Of a stretch of 64,000 nucleotides of DNA, positions 27,644 through 36,634 are shown one piece after another; position 1 is the first letter of the stretch, and each line of letters opens with the position of its first letter. A program made the translations under genes and the position numbers. This DNA is from Fulverythrobacter ferritrahens (GTDB lineage Bacteria; Pseudomonadota; Alphaproteobacteria; Sphingomonadales; Sphingomonadaceae). Below the pieces are notes generated by a model, which did not search any database, had not been told where the DNA came from, and was given only the letters and a program-made list of their open reading frames with translations. Where the stretch lies: NCBI RefSeq assembly GCF_020539485.1, contig NZ_JACDXU010000002.1:124001-188000 (forward strand). The letters run 5' to 3'.

Positions 27644-27968
27644 TCCATGGCTCCCCTAAGCGTCGGAAGTTGTTTAACTCTTTTCCTATGCCGGCGCATG
27701 CCCGAAAGATGCGGCCAAATAATTTTCGGGTAAGATTTCCTTCTTTAGCCTTGCCTTTACGGCAGGGCTGGAATTTTTGTTGCGAAACTGCTACATAATC
27801 CGCCGATGGTCGCAATTATCCACAACCGGCCACAGGAATCACGAAAGGCAGGCCCGGCAGCGCAACAGGGTTGATCGACATTTGGGGTCGCGGCTTCGGC
27901 TTGCGGCCCTTGCTACGTCTTTCACCTCTGCAACGCGCAAACGGTCCTGCACTGAGAAAGGACGATTC
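27644..27968. promoter_or_regulatory. Intergenic region upstream of carD with hairpin and DnaA box
   Basis: No gene is supported in these 325 bases. An 8-base-pair hairpin (arms 27748-27755 and 27761-27768, loop TTTAC) followed by TGGAATTTTTG may terminate the fdxA transcript. A perfect DnaA box, TTATCCACA, lies at 27816-27824, about 145 bases before carD. GAATC and GATTC sites occur near 27837 and 27963. I could not fix a convincing -35/-10 pair. One perfect DnaA box in 64 kb is roughly what chance predicts, so its meaning is uncertain. Confidence 0.45.
27748..27778 (+). terminator. Weak Rho-independent terminator candidate
   Basis: 8-base-pair stem GCCTTGCC/GGCAGGGC with a 5-base loop, then TGGAATTTTTG. 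The T-run begins 5 bases after the stem, which is later than ideal. It would end the helicase-S4-fdxA transcript. Confidence 0.5.
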
Positions 27969-28502
27969 ATGGTAGCCAAGGCTCCCGCCTTTTCCGTCGG
28001 CGATTATGTTGTCTATCCCAAGCACGGCGTTGGCCGTGTGATCGAGCTGCAGAACGAAGAAATCGCCGGCATGCAGCTCGAACTTTATGTGCTCCGCTTC
28101 GAAAAGGAACGCATGACGCTGCGCGTTCCCGTCAACAAAGTCGAAGCAATCGGCATGCGTAAGCTTTCCAGCGACAAGACGCTGCGCGAGGCACTCGATA
28201 CGCTCAAGGGCAAGCCCAAGGTGAAGCGCACCATGTGGTCGCGCCGTGCCCAGGAATATGAAGCGAAGATCAATTCGGGCGATCTCGTTTCGATCGCCGA
28301 GGTGACTCGCGACCTGTTCCGGGCCGATGACCAGCCGGAACAGAGCTATTCCGAACGTCAGATCTTCGAAGCGGCTTCCAGCCGTCTCGCACGGGAACTG
28401 GCCGCAATGGAAAAGACCGACGAGCCGGCCGCCCTGCAGAAGATCCTTGCGATCCTCAACGAGCATGCACCGAAATATTATGAAACCACCGAAACCGCCT
28501 GA
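27969..28502 (+). CDS. carD: CarD family transcriptional regulator
   Basis: Global regulator that binds the RNA polymerase beta subunit and stabilises open complexes, notably at rRNA promoters. The 177 residues comprise the N-terminal Tudor-like polymerase-interaction domain (FSVGDYVVYPKHGVGRVIELQNEEIAG, then LELYVLRFEKERMTLRVPV) and a helical DNA-binding C-terminal domain. The tryptophan in KVKRTMWSRRAQEYE corresponds to the DNA-wedge residue. The ATG at 27969 has AAAGGA 7 bases upstream. A strong terminator follows. Confidence 0.95.
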   Translation: MVAKAPAFSVGDYVVYPKHGVGRVIELQNEEIAGMQLELYVLRFEKERMTLRVPVNKVEAIGMRKLSSDKTLREALDTLKGKPKVKRTMWSRRAQEYEAKINSGDLVSIAEVTRDLFRADDQPEQSYSERQIFEAASSRLARELAAMEKTDEPAALQKILAILNEHAPKYYETTETA

Positions 28503-28527
28503 GCGGACAACTCGGATCGATTTGAAA

Positions 28528-28557
28528 GGGCCGCCCCACAAAGGCGGCTCTTTTTCG
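28528..28557 (+). terminator. Rho-independent terminator after carD
   Basis: Stem GGGCCGCC/GGCGGCTC (28528-28535, 28543-28550; one G-U pair), 7-base loop, then TTTTT. It lies 25 bases after the carD stop. Confidence 0.85.
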
Positions 28558-28638
28558 TTTCGGCCTGCCGCTTCTGACTACCCGGGTTCATCCCTTCGCA
28601 ACTTCCATTCCGGATAATCCGACCGAGAGGAGCAAGAA

Positions 28639-28968
28639 ATGGGCCTGATCCGCTATGTATCGCTGCCACTTGCAGCAATCGCCCTTTCAGGCTGCCTTGC
28701 CAAGGCCGCTCTCGATGTCGCCACTGCCCCGGTTAGAGTCGCCGGAAAGGCCGTGGATGCAGCGACGACGAGCCAGTCGGAAGCAGACGAGAAGCGCGGC
28801 CGGGAAATGCGCAAACGCGAAGAGCGTCTCGGCAAGCTGGAACGCGAATGGCAAAAACTCGATCGGGCCTGCGCCGGCGGTAATACTGAAGCTTGCGAGC
28901 GGCGCGATGCGACCGTTGAAGAAATCGATGAGCTCCAGTCATCAGATGGCGGACGATCACCGCGCTAG
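28639..28968 (+). CDS. Small predicted lipoprotein
   Basis: A 109-residue protein with a lipoprotein signal peptide: hydrophobic LPLAAIALSGC with the lipobox cysteine at about 19. The mature part is highly charged (EADEKRGREMRKREERLGKLEREWQKLDRAC) and probably helical, with two cysteines (DRACAGGNTEACERR) that could bond. An AGAGGAG ribosome site precedes the ATG at 28639. No function is assigned; similar short lipoproteins are common in sphingomonads. Convergent with the tsaC gene. Confidence 0.75.
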   Translation: MGLIRYVSLPLAAIALSGCLAKAALDVATAPVRVAGKAVDAATTSQSEADEKRGREMRKREERLGKLEREWQKLDRACAGGNTEACERRDATVEEIDELQSSDGGRSPR

Positions 28969-28986
28969 AATTCTTCCTGCAAACCT

Positions 28987-29961
28987 CTAGGCGGCAGCCC
29001 GTGCGAGCCTGTCCCTTATGGCAGTCCCGATTCCGTCCATAGGAATCGGCGCGATGGCAATGCGCGGCTGCGAAGCGGATGCTCCAAGATGAAGGCAGGC
29101 ATAAAGGCGCGCTGCGGCCTCCGCCAGATCACCCGAAGCGGAAAGCGTGCAATCGCCCGCAATATCACCAAAGCCGATCATGAACTCATCCGGTGCCGCC
29201 TGCATCGCATCCAGGCGAACAGGCTTGCCTGGGGCATAATGCTGGGCAAGTTGTCCTGGAGCTTCGATTTTCGCCAATGTGACGTCATGAGACGGCCCAA
29301 GAATGTCGGAAATCCGGCTTTCCTCAAACGGACCGGGGCGGAGAAGCTGCCAGGTGCCGTCATTGCGCAATGCCACAATTGTCGATTCCAGACCTTGTTC
29401 ACAAGGGCCGCCGTCCAGCACTGCGTCTATTCTGCCGCCCAAAGATGCAACCACATGACCGGCCTCGGTGGGGCTGATGCCCCCGCTGCGATTGGCCGAT
29501 GGCGCGGCAAGAGGCAGGCCGGTTTCGATCAGCAGCGCGCGCATTGCCGGATGTGCGGGCATACGCAGGGCAATCGTCGGAAGGCCCGCGGTCACTGCCG
29601 GGGCAATGGATACGCCGCCGCGCAAGGGCAGGACCAGCGTCAATGGCCCCGGCCAGAACCGCGCGGCAAGATCATGAGCCCGGCTGTCAAACACGGCCAG
29701 TTTTTCCGCTATTTCCAGCTGCGCAACGTGTACGATCAAAGGATTGAAATCGGGCCGTCCCTTGGCGCGATAAATCCCAGCTACCGCCGCATCGGAATCC
29801 GCACGAGCAGCCAAGCCATAGACCGTTTCGGTAGGAACCGCGACCAGCCGCCCTTCGCGCAGCAGCGTTGCGGCCCGGGCAATGCCCGGCGCATCCACTG
29901 TCAGCAATTCCGTTCCGCTCTTCTGCATCGCAGCACCGTGCTCCCTTAGAGGTTCCTCCAT
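28987..29961 (-). CDS. sua5: L-threonylcarbamoyladenylate synthase (TsaC/Sua5, long form)
   Basis: Makes threonylcarbamoyl-AMP from threonine, bicarbonate and ATP, the first step of tRNA t6A37 modification. The YrdC domain shows LREGRLVAVPTETVYGLAARAD, IYRAKGRPDFNPLIVHV and LPLAAPSANRSGGISPT. The C-terminal Sua5 domain (about 210-320) is present, making this the long form of 324 residues. The ATG at 29961 is chosen with a GGGGGA site about 8 bases upstream; the GTG just before it (29964) and an ATG at 29928 are alternatives. Confidence 0.95.
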   Translation of the reverse strand: MEEPLREHGAAMQKSGTELLTVDAPGIARAATLLREGRLVAVPTETVYGLAARADSDAAVAGIYRAKGRPDFNPLIVHVAQLEIAEKLAVFDSRAHDLAARFWPGPLTLVLPLRGGVSIAPAVTAGLPTIALRMPAHPAMRALLIETGLPLAAPSANRSGGISPTEAGHVVASLGGRIDAVLDGGPCEQGLESTIVALRNDGTWQLLRPGPFEESRISDILGPSHDVTLAKIEAPGQLAQHYAPGKPVRLDAMQAAPDEFMIGFGDIAGDCTLSASGDLAEAAARLYACLHLGASASQPRIAIAPIPMDGIGTAIRDRLARAAA

Positions 29962-30134
29962 CACCGAATCCCCCGACAGGTCAAGCCAACGGCAGGGAAT
30001 CGAGCGGAAGAGTCAGGAACTCCCTCCTGTCCACGGCCCTTCCGTAGCGTCCTTGCCGCCCCCGGCGCAGGGGGTTAGGTGATGCGTGGAAAGCGCGCGC
30101 AAAGCACCTCAACAAGCGAATAAGGGAGCCGAAG

Positions 30135-31874
30135 ATGCCTTATGCCCCCGCCATCGATGACCAGATCCTGGCAATTTCCGTGAATGCCGGAATTGCGGAG
30201 CTGGCCGCCCATCCACGCTTTGCCGCCGCCGAGCCTGACATGGTACAGGCCATCGCGGAAGGCATCGGCGCTCTTGCCGCAGGGGAATGGGCACCGCTCA
30301 ATCGCATTGGCGATGTGGAGGGGGCGCTGCTTGTGAATGGGACGGTCACCCTGCCCGCCGGATTTGCCGAGGCCTATGCTGCTTATATCGAGCAAGGCTG
30401 GAACGCGATTTCCGGCCCAACTGAATATGGCGGGCAAGGCCTGCCCTACACGCTGGCCATCAACGTGATGGAAAATCTCGGCACCGCGAATCTTGCATTC
30501 TCCCTACTGCCCATGCTGACCGTCGGGGCGATCGAGGCAATCGAGAAGCACGGCAGCGAGGCCCAGCGCGCGCTGTATCTGCCCAGGCTGGTGAGCGGCG
30601 AATGGCCCGGTACGATGAATCTCACAGAACCGCAGGCAGGCAGTGATGTCGGCGCCTTGCGGAGCACGGCCACGCCAATCGAGAACGGGCCCCATGCAGG
30701 CAAATATCGCATCGCTGGTCAGAAGATCTTCATCACCTGGGGCGATCACGAGCTTGCTCAGAACATCATTCACCTCGTCCTGGCCCGCCTGCCTGGCGCA
30801 CCGGAAGGCAGTCGCGGGATCTCGCTGTTCCTGGTGCCCAAATTCCTCGTCAATGAAGATGGCAGCCCCGGCGCGCGCAACGACGTGCGCGTCGTCAGCC
30901 TGGAGCACAAGCTGGGCATCCATGCGTCTCCCACCTGCGTGATGTCCTACGGCGACAGGGGCGAATGCATCGGCGAGCTGGTCGGCCGCGAGAACGAAGG
31001 GCTGAAAGCCATGTTCACGATGATGAACTCGGCCCGTATCAATGTCGGCAATCAGGGCGTACAAATCGCGGAGCGGGCAACGCAGCAGGCCCTCGCCTAT
31101 GCCTGGGAGCGCGTGCAATCGCCCCGCGCGGGCGGCGCGAGCCGCGCCCCGGTGCCGATTATCCAGCATCCCGATGTGCGCCGGATGCTCCTGCGTATGA
31201 AAGCCCTGACGGAAGGCTCCCGCGCGCTGCTCTACTACACATCCGGCATGGTCGATCGCGGAGCGCTGGGCGATGGCGCAGCGCAGTCCCGCGCGGACCT
31301 GCTGGTGCCGCTGATCAAGGCATGGGGCACCGATATCGGCATGGAAGTCGCCAGTCTGGGCATCCAGGTGCATGGCGGCATGGGCTATATCGAGGAAACC
31401 GGCGCCGCCCAATATCTGCGCGATGCCCGGATTCCGCCCATCTATGAAGGCACGAATGGCATTCAGGCTGCAGATCTCGTCACACGCAAGCTCGGTTCGG
31501 AAAATGGCGGAGTGCTGGTCGCGCTGATGAGGGATATCGCCAAGGATGGCAAAGATGAGCCACAACTGGTGGCTTTGGCGCGGGAATGTGCTTCTATTGG
31601 CGAATGGATGCTGCATGACGCCACTCTGGATGACAGACTCGCTGGCAGTGTACCCTTCTGCACCATGTGCGCCGTCGCCACCGCAGGCTGGCAATTGCTA
31701 TGCCAGTTGCAGGCTGTCGAAAGAGGTGAGGCACCCGCCCTCGCCGCGACGAAGCCAGTCACGGTACGCTTCTTCCTCGACCGGCTTGTGCCGGAGGCCC
31801 TGGGGCTCGCGGCATCGGCACGGGCAGGGGCGGAATTGCTCTACGCTCTTGACGCGGAGCTACTGGCAGGCTGA
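30135..31874 (+). CDS. Acyl-CoA dehydrogenase, large DmdC-like type
   Basis: FAD-dependent acyl-CoA dehydrogenase of 579 residues, about 200 longer than short- and medium-chain enzymes. Visible are the FAD/substrate motif MNLTEPQAGSDVGALRSTA, the KIFITWGDHEL segment, and the catalytic base in YEGTNGIQAADLVTRKL. The added C-terminal helical region matches the group annotated as 3-methylmercaptopropionyl-CoA dehydrogenase (DmdC) and its broad relatives. In sphingomonads several paralogues exist and most probably act in fatty-acid or branched-acid oxidation, so the DMSP role is not implied. It lies 11 bases before the DUF815 gene in the same direction. Confidence 0.9.
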   Translation: MPYAPAIDDQILAISVNAGIAELAAHPRFAAAEPDMVQAIAEGIGALAAGEWAPLNRIGDVEGALLVNGTVTLPAGFAEAYAAYIEQGWNAISGPTEYGGQGLPYTLAINVMENLGTANLAFSLLPMLTVGAIEAIEKHGSEAQRALYLPRLVSGEWPGTMNLTEPQAGSDVGALRSTATPIENGPHAGKYRIAGQKIFITWGDHELAQNIIHLVLARLPGAPEGSRGISLFLVPKFLVNEDGSPGARNDVRVVSLEHKLGIHASPTCVMSYGDRGECIGELVGRENEGLKAMFTMMNSARINVGNQGVQIAERATQQALAYAWERVQSPRAGGASRAPVPIIQHPDVRRMLLRMKALTEGSRALLYYTSGMVDRGALGDGAAQSRADLLVPLIKAWGTDIGMEVASLGIQVHGGMGYIEETGAAQYLRDARIPPIYEGTNGIQAADLVTRKLGSENGGVLVALMRDIAKDGKDEPQLVALARECASIGEWMLHDATLDDRLAGSVPFCTMCAVATAGWQLLCQLQAVERGEAPALAATKPVTVRFFLDRLVPEALGLAASARAGAELLYALDAELLAG

Positions 31875-31885
31875 AGCCTGAGCCC

Positions 31886-32713
31886 ATGATCGATCAGGGA
31901 GATCCTCTCGCACGGATCGCCGCCGCCCTCGAGCGGATGGCTCCGCCCCCTCGTCCCGCGACTGACTGGCTCGCTTTCCCGGCCTATGTCTGGACCGGCA
32001 GCTTCGCCCGCCCGGTAGAACGGCTCGAAGCGCCCCGGCTCGATATGCTGCGCGGGATCGACGCCCAGAAGGAACGAGTAGCGGAAAATGTTCTGCGTCT
32101 CGCGCAAGGCCACGCCGCGCATGACATGCTGCTGTGGGGTGCGCGCGGCATGGGCAAGTCCGCCCTGACGCGCGCGTCGATCCTCGCCGCACAGAAGGCT
32201 CATCCCGGGCAGATCGCGCTGGTTCAGGCAGGCACCGATGCGCTGGAAGGCATTTCAAGCGTCTTTGCCGAGCTTGGGCGGGTGGAACGCAACTTCCTCG
32301 TCTATATTGACGATCTCGGCTTTGCGGAGGGCGATTCCGTGGGGCCCCGCCACTTGCGCAGCTGGCTGGAAGGCGGGGTAGAGGCACGGCCCGGCAATGT
32401 CCGCCTGGCAGTTACTTCCAACCGCCGCGCCATCGTGCCGCGTCATTCAGCCGAGCAGGACGATCCGCTGAACCCGCGTGATGCCGTGGACGATAATCTG
32501 GCACTGGCGGACCGTTTCGGCCTTTCCCTCGGCTTCCATAGCTGTTCGCAAGATGACTATCTGGCGATCATCGGGGGCTATTGCGGTGAATTTGGACTTT
32601 CCTTCGACGAAGGTGATGCGCTGGAATGGTCCAGACGGCGCGGCGCCCGTTCGGGCCGCACCGCCTGGCAATATGTGAACGAGCTGGCAGGGCGCGCAGG
32701 CCGCCTGCTTTAA
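31886..32713 (+). CDS. DUF815 AAA+ ATPase
   Basis: A 275-residue protein of the DUF815 ATPase family. Walker A is MLLWGARGMGKSALTRA (about 72-88) and Walker B is FLVYIDDLGF. The sensor-1 region reads VRLAVTSNRR. Family members are common in proteobacteria but their targets are unknown. It follows the acyl-CoA dehydrogenase by 11 bases, although no functional link is evident. Its stop codon TAA shares bases with the stop of the convergent sugar dehydrogenase (TTAA at 32710-32713). Confidence 0.88.
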   Translation: MIDQGDPLARIAAALERMAPPPRPATDWLAFPAYVWTGSFARPVERLEAPRLDMLRGIDAQKERVAENVLRLAQGHAAHDMLLWGARGMGKSALTRASILAAQKAHPGQIALVQAGTDALEGISSVFAELGRVERNFLVYIDDLGFAEGDSVGPRHLRSWLEGGVEARPGNVRLAVTSNRRAIVPRHSAEQDDPLNPRDAVDDNLALADRFGLSLGFHSCSQDDYLAIIGGYCGEFGLSFDEGDALEWSRRRGARSGRTAWQYVNELAGRAGRLL

Positions 32714-34158
32714 TTCGGCACTCCATTTTCCTCGAACGCCGCCGCCGGATCGCCCAGCAGTTCCTTGATCGGCGGCATACGCTTGCCCTTGTTGCGTTGG
32801 GGGGCAGGGTTTTCCGGGGCGCCGGGCTTCACCACGCGCCACACGATGTTCCCCGTATCGTCACTCACCAGAAGGGCGCCGGTCTTGTCCCAGGCTACCC
32901 AGGTCGGGCGGCCCTTGGTGGTGCCATCCTTGTTGAGGAAGCCCGTCAACACAGGGACCGGCTTGCCGGTGGGATTGCCGCGTGCATCGAAGTTCACGAA
33001 CACCACGTCATAGCCTGCGGGCGGCTTGCGGTTCCACGAACCGTGCCGTGCCACAAAGGCACCTTGGCCGAATTCCGGCCCCATGCGGTTACCCCCTCCG
33101 GTAAAGACAAAGCCCAAGGCGGCAACGTGGGGGCCCATGGCGAATTCGGGCCGGCGGACATAACCCGTCAGGCCGGAGGGCATCGGCGCCTCTACCCGGT
33201 CATCAATCACATCACCCCAATAATACCAGGGCCAGCCATATTGGGCACCCACAGGAACATTGGTGAAGTAATCAGGCACCAGATCGGAACCGAGCATGTC
33301 ACGCTCGTTCACAGTGGTCCATAATTCCCCGGTCCAGGGGTTCCAGCCAAGGCCGTTGGGATTGCGCAGACCGGCCGCGAAGGGACGCGAACGACCCGTG
33401 GAGAGATCCAGCTCATGGATCATCGCCCTGCCCTGTTCCGCCTCGATCCCGCCTTCAGCGATATTGGAGGCCGAACCTACCGCGATATACAGCTTGGTGC
33501 CGTCGGCATTCAGCACCAGATTACGCATCCAGTGATTGCCTGCGCCAGGCAGATCCATCAGCTTCTTTGGCGCGCCAGTGATTGCCTTTGAACCGAGAAC
33601 ATAGTCAAATTCCACCACTTCATCGTGATTGGCGACGTAAAGCTTGCCATCTTTCCACGCCATGCCCGACGGCGAATCAAGATCGCTGCGGAGCACGGTC
33701 TTCCCTTCCGCCACGCCATCGCCATCCGCATCCTGCAGCAACACGATCTTGTTGGGCGAAGGAACGTCTGCCCCCGCCTGGCTGAACAGGATGCCCGCCA
33801 CAAAATTGGTGATGCTGCCGCCGGCGATCACACGGGCCGGGGCGTTCGATTCGGCAACCAGCACATCCCCATTCGGCAGGGTCAGCATGGTGCGAGGATG
33901 CTCGAGCCCTTCCGCGAAACGCGCCACTTTCAGGCCATCTGCCGGAATTGGCGCTTCTCCCGCTTTCCAGCCTACCGGCTTGGCAATCTTCACCGTGGGA
34001 ATCGTTTGCGGATCAGGATCGGCCAGCTTGGGGTCGGTCCCGGTCACTTCATCAAAGGGAACATCGGCCGCATCCCCGCGAAGGATGAAATAGCCGGCAA
34101 TCGTGAGAGCCACGACGACCACGAGCAATCCGATAAGGATCTTCTTGAGCAGGTTCAT
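32710..34158 (-). CDS. PQQ-dependent sugar dehydrogenase-like (sorbosone dehydrogenase family)
   Basis: Six-bladed beta-propeller protein of 482 residues with an N-terminal signal anchor (ILIGLLVVVVALTIAGYFIL, about 7-26), so it is exposed in the periplasm. Family signatures include EHPRTMLTLPNGDVLVAES, GAGNHWMRNLVLNADGTKLYIAVGSASN, LRNPNGLGWNPWTGELWTTVNERD and AFVARHGSWNRKPPAGYDVVF. Members oxidise sugars or aldoses with PQQ, but many homologues have untested substrates. No PQQ synthesis genes lie in the window. The ATG at 34158 precedes the signal anchor. It overlaps the DUF815 stop in a shared TTAA. Confidence 0.87.
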   Translation of the reverse strand: MNLLKKILIGLLVVVVALTIAGYFILRGDAADVPFDEVTGTDPKLADPDPQTIPTVKIAKPVGWKAGEAPIPADGLKVARFAEGLEHPRTMLTLPNGDVLVAESNAPARVIAGGSITNFVAGILFSQAGADVPSPNKIVLLQDADGDGVAEGKTVLRSDLDSPSGMAWKDGKLYVANHDEVVEFDYVLGSKAITGAPKKLMDLPGAGNHWMRNLVLNADGTKLYIAVGSASNIAEGGIEAEQGRAMIHELDLSTGRSRPFAAGLRNPNGLGWNPWTGELWTTVNERDMLGSDLVPDYFTNVPVGAQYGWPWYYWGDVIDDRVEAPMPSGLTGYVRRPEFAMGPHVAALGFVFTGGGNRMGPEFGQGAFVARHGSWNRKPPAGYDVVFVNFDARGNPTGKPVPVLTGFLNKDGTTKGRPTWVAWDKTGALLVSDDTGNIVWRVVKPGAPENPAPQRNKGKRMPPIKELLGDPAAAFEENGVPN

Positions 34159-34222
34159 GGAGAGCGGAATAAACTCATGGGCGGCTTGCGGCAACGGGGC
34201 AGCACATTACATCTGCCGGGCA

Positions 34223-34705
34223 ATGTATGACTTCGCCCCCGATCCCGCCCTTTCCAAAGCCGAATTGCATGGCGAGTTGCTTGCAGCCGTTGATGCGATC
34301 ACGACAGGCGAAAGCGATGGCATTGCCAATATGGCCAATGTCGCCGCCTTGATCTGGCAATATCTGCCCGATCTCAACTGGGCGGGCTTCTATCGGGTGA
34401 TCGGGGAGGAGCTGGTTCTCGGCCCCTTCTGCGGGAAACCGGCCTGTATTCGCATTGGCTGGGGTAAAGGCGTCTGCGGCACGGCGGCAGCCAATGCAGC
34501 AACCCAGCTGGTTGAGGATGTCCATGCCTTTCCCGGCCATATTGCCTGCGATGCGGCGAGCCGTTCGGAACTGGTCGTGCCGGTATCACGAGATGGGCAA
34601 GTAGTCGCGGTGATCGACCTGGATAGCCCTACCCAGGCCCGCTTCGACCAGGAAGATGCTGCGGCCGTGGAACGGCTTGCGGCAATACTCTCTAACCGGA
34701 TCTGA
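34223..34705 (+). CDS. msrC: Free methionine-(R)-sulfoxide reductase (GAF domain)
   Basis: A 160-residue GAF-fold enzyme that reduces free L-methionine-R-sulfoxide. All three active-site cysteines of the family are visible in LGPFCGKPACIRIGWGKGVCGTAA. The other signatures are LPDLNWAGFYRV and DAASRSELVVPVSRDGQVVAVIDLDS. The start chosen is the ATG at 34223 (MYDFAPDP), because the upstream extension is antisense to the divergent sugar dehydrogenase gene. Confidence 0.93.
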   Translation: MYDFAPDPALSKAELHGELLAAVDAITTGESDGIANMANVAALIWQYLPDLNWAGFYRVIGEELVLGPFCGKPACIRIGWGKGVCGTAAANAATQLVEDVHAFPGHIACDAASRSELVVPVSRDGQVVAVIDLDSPTQARFDQEDAAAVERLAAILSNRI

Positions 34706-34830
34706 ACGCCCCGAAACGAGACAGAGGCCACGGGACCTTTCGTTTACCGCGCATTATGATGCTAAATTTCAGGTTAACGCGGTGCACGGCCCTGCATGGC
34801 CGTTCGCGCAGTTGACAGGGGATTCAGCCA

Positions 34831-35565
34831 ATGCGCCTTTGCCGTTCTACCATTCTTGCAACCGCCGCTTTCTCCTTTCTTGCGGCGAACCCTGCCATCG
34901 CTGGCGATACGCAGGGTTCGCCTCAAGTTGAGGAGGATTACGGAGCAGTTCCGGTACTTCAGGCCGCCCCCTTGATATATTCCGGCCCGGCCATGGCCAT
35001 GCCTTATGGACAGGCAGGCTTGCCTCCCCAACCGATCACGATGAAGCCCGCCTACAGCCAGGAAGAACGAGAGGCATGGCTGCGCGATTGCCGCCGTCGC
35101 TATGGGGACAAGGATAACGGATTAGGCGGCGCTGTAATTGGCGGCGTTCTTGGCGGCGTTGCGGGCAATGTCATTGCCGGTGAAGGCAACCGCACGATCG
35201 GCACGGTGGTAGGCGCGACTGTCGGTGCCCTTGCCGGGGCAGCCATCGACAAGGGCGAGGACAAGGCCCGGACGCGCGATTTCTGCGAGGACTACCTCAC
35301 TCGCTATGAGGGGAATGCCGAGGCCTATGGGGGCCAAGTCTATGGGAGTTACCCCTATGGCGCCTATTCTACCGGGCAGGTGATGTGGATACCCGTCGTA
35401 GTGGGTTGGACCTGCAAACCTAAGGAAGAAATCGTTGAGGAATGGCCCGCTCGGCGCATCATTCCCGCGAAACCGTCTTCCGCGAAGACGAAATATATTC
35501 CGGTTGGGAATGCTGCGACGAAAACCGTTCCGGTAAAGGTCGAGCCAGCCAAGCCGGTAAAATGA
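34831..35565 (+). CDS. Outer-membrane glycine-zipper (2TM) protein of unknown function
   Basis: A 244-residue secreted protein with signal peptide (cleaved after NPAIA, about residue 24). A glycine-zipper segment (about 98-140: LGGAVIGGVLGGVAGNVIAG...GTVVGATVGALAGAAID) is typical of 17-kDa-antigen/Rickettsia-type surface lipoprotein folds. There is no lipobox cysteine. A Cys-containing helix (EAWLRDCRRRYGD) precedes the zipper and a Tyr/Gly-rich stretch follows (GGQVYGSYPYGAY), with a Lys/Pro tail. An AGGGGA site lies about 10 bases ahead of the ATG. Convergent with parB. Confidence 0.8.
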   Translation: MRLCRSTILATAAFSFLAANPAIAGDTQGSPQVEEDYGAVPVLQAAPLIYSGPAMAMPYGQAGLPPQPITMKPAYSQEEREAWLRDCRRRYGDKDNGLGGAVIGGVLGGVAGNVIAGEGNRTIGTVVGATVGALAGAAIDKGEDKARTRDFCEDYLTRYEGNAEAYGGQVYGSYPYGAYSTGQVMWIPVVVGWTCKPKEEIVEEWPARRIIPAKPSSAKTKYIPVGNAATKTVPVKVEPAKPVK

Positions 35566-35598
35566 AAAAGCCGCCGGAAGTCGCGCAGCGCGACTTCC
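35562..35598 (-). terminator. Terminator hairpin at the end of the parAB transcript
   Basis: Perfect 10-base inverted repeat (35576-35585 and 35589-35598) with a 3-base loop, between the convergent ends of the glycine-zipper gene and parB. Read leftward it is followed by GGCGGCTTTTTCATTTT (35561-35575), which overlaps the end of the convergent gene. Confidence 0.65.
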
Positions 35599-35623
35599 AG
35601 GCTTGTCCCCGCCCGTGCCGCCC

Positions 35624-36634
35624 TCAGATTTCCCCGCCCGTCAGCCGTTGGCAAACGAGATCGAGCTGGTCGAGCGTGGAATAACGGATCGTCACTGCGC
35701 CTGAACGCGGATCGGCATCGGACGTAATCCGCACTGGAAGGCCGAGAAATTCTTCCAGCTGGTTCTGTACGGCGGCAATATCCGCATCCTCCGCATTAGC
35801 CGAGGCTGCAGCCTTGCGGGGTTCGCGTTGCTTGCCGGGTTTGCGAGCCAGCTTCTCCATCTCGCGCACGGAAAGCTTCTTCTCCACTGCCTGTTCAGCA
35901 AGGGCTTCGGCATCGTCATGACCCACCAGGGCGCGAGCGTGGCCCATGGTCAGGCGACCGGCCTCGAGATGGGCAATCACGCTTTCCGGCAGCGAGAGCA
36001 GGCGCTGGAGATTGGCGACATGGCTGCGGGATTTTTCAACCAGCCGGGCAATTTCCGCCTGGGTCAATCCCTCCAGCTCGGCGAGCCGGCTATAGGCCCG
36101 CGCTTCCTCAACCGGATTGAGATCCTCGCGCTGAATATTCTCGATCAGCGCCAGAGCCATTACATCACGATCGGAAAGTTCGCGAATTAGCGCAGGAATC
36201 TCATGGAGTTGTGCTTTCTGGGCGGCACGCCAGCGCCGTTCACCAGCGACCAGTTGATAACCCCCACCCACCGGACGCACGATCACCGGCTGAATAACAC
36301 CCCGCGCCGCGATCGAAGCCGCCAATTCATCCAGTGCCTCTTCGTCGAAATGTCGGCGCGGCTGATCAGGATGCGGCTGAATGGTGGAAACAGGAACGCT
36401 GGCCAGCCCGTTGCGTATCAACGAAGTAGCGGCGGGGCGCTCCGACCTTATCGAATCCGAATTTGCCCCGGTTGCCGGGCGGGCCGGAGATGACGTTGCC
36501 AACGGCTCTTCCCGCCGAACTTCACCAAGCAAAGCACCCAGTCCGCGGCCGAGCCGGCGCTTGGCCTCAGGCCGCGCCGCATCGCCTCCTCCGGCGACTG
36601 CCGCAAGCCGGACCGGTTCATTGCCATCACTCAT
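35624..36634 (-). CDS. parB: Chromosome partitioning protein ParB
   Basis: CTP-dependent DNA clamp that loads at parS and spreads to organise and segregate the origin region. The 336 residues contain the N-terminal ParB/sulfiredoxin domain with the CTP-binding motifs GERRWRAA and ENIQREDLNP. The central helix-turn-helix reads GLTQAEIARLVEKSRSHVANLQRLLSLP, and there is a C-terminal dimer domain (about 290-336). The N-terminal KRRLGRGLGALLGE box is the ParA-interaction segment. It overlaps parA by 4 bases (ATGA). Four parS-like palindromes lie 0.9-3.4 kb upstream of its start. Confidence 0.97.
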   Translation of the reverse strand: MSDGNEPVRLAAVAGGGDAARPEAKRRLGRGLGALLGEVRREEPLATSSPARPATGANSDSIRSERPAATSLIRNGLASVPVSTIQPHPDQPRRHFDEEALDELAASIAARGVIQPVIVRPVGGGYQLVAGERRWRAAQKAQLHEIPALIRELSDRDVMALALIENIQREDLNPVEEARAYSRLAELEGLTQAEIARLVEKSRSHVANLQRLLSLPESVIAHLEAGRLTMGHARALVGHDDAEALAEQAVEKKLSVREMEKLARKPGKQREPRKAAASANAEDADIAAVQNQLEEFLGLPVRITSDADPRSGAVTIRYSTLDQLDLVCQRLTGGEI

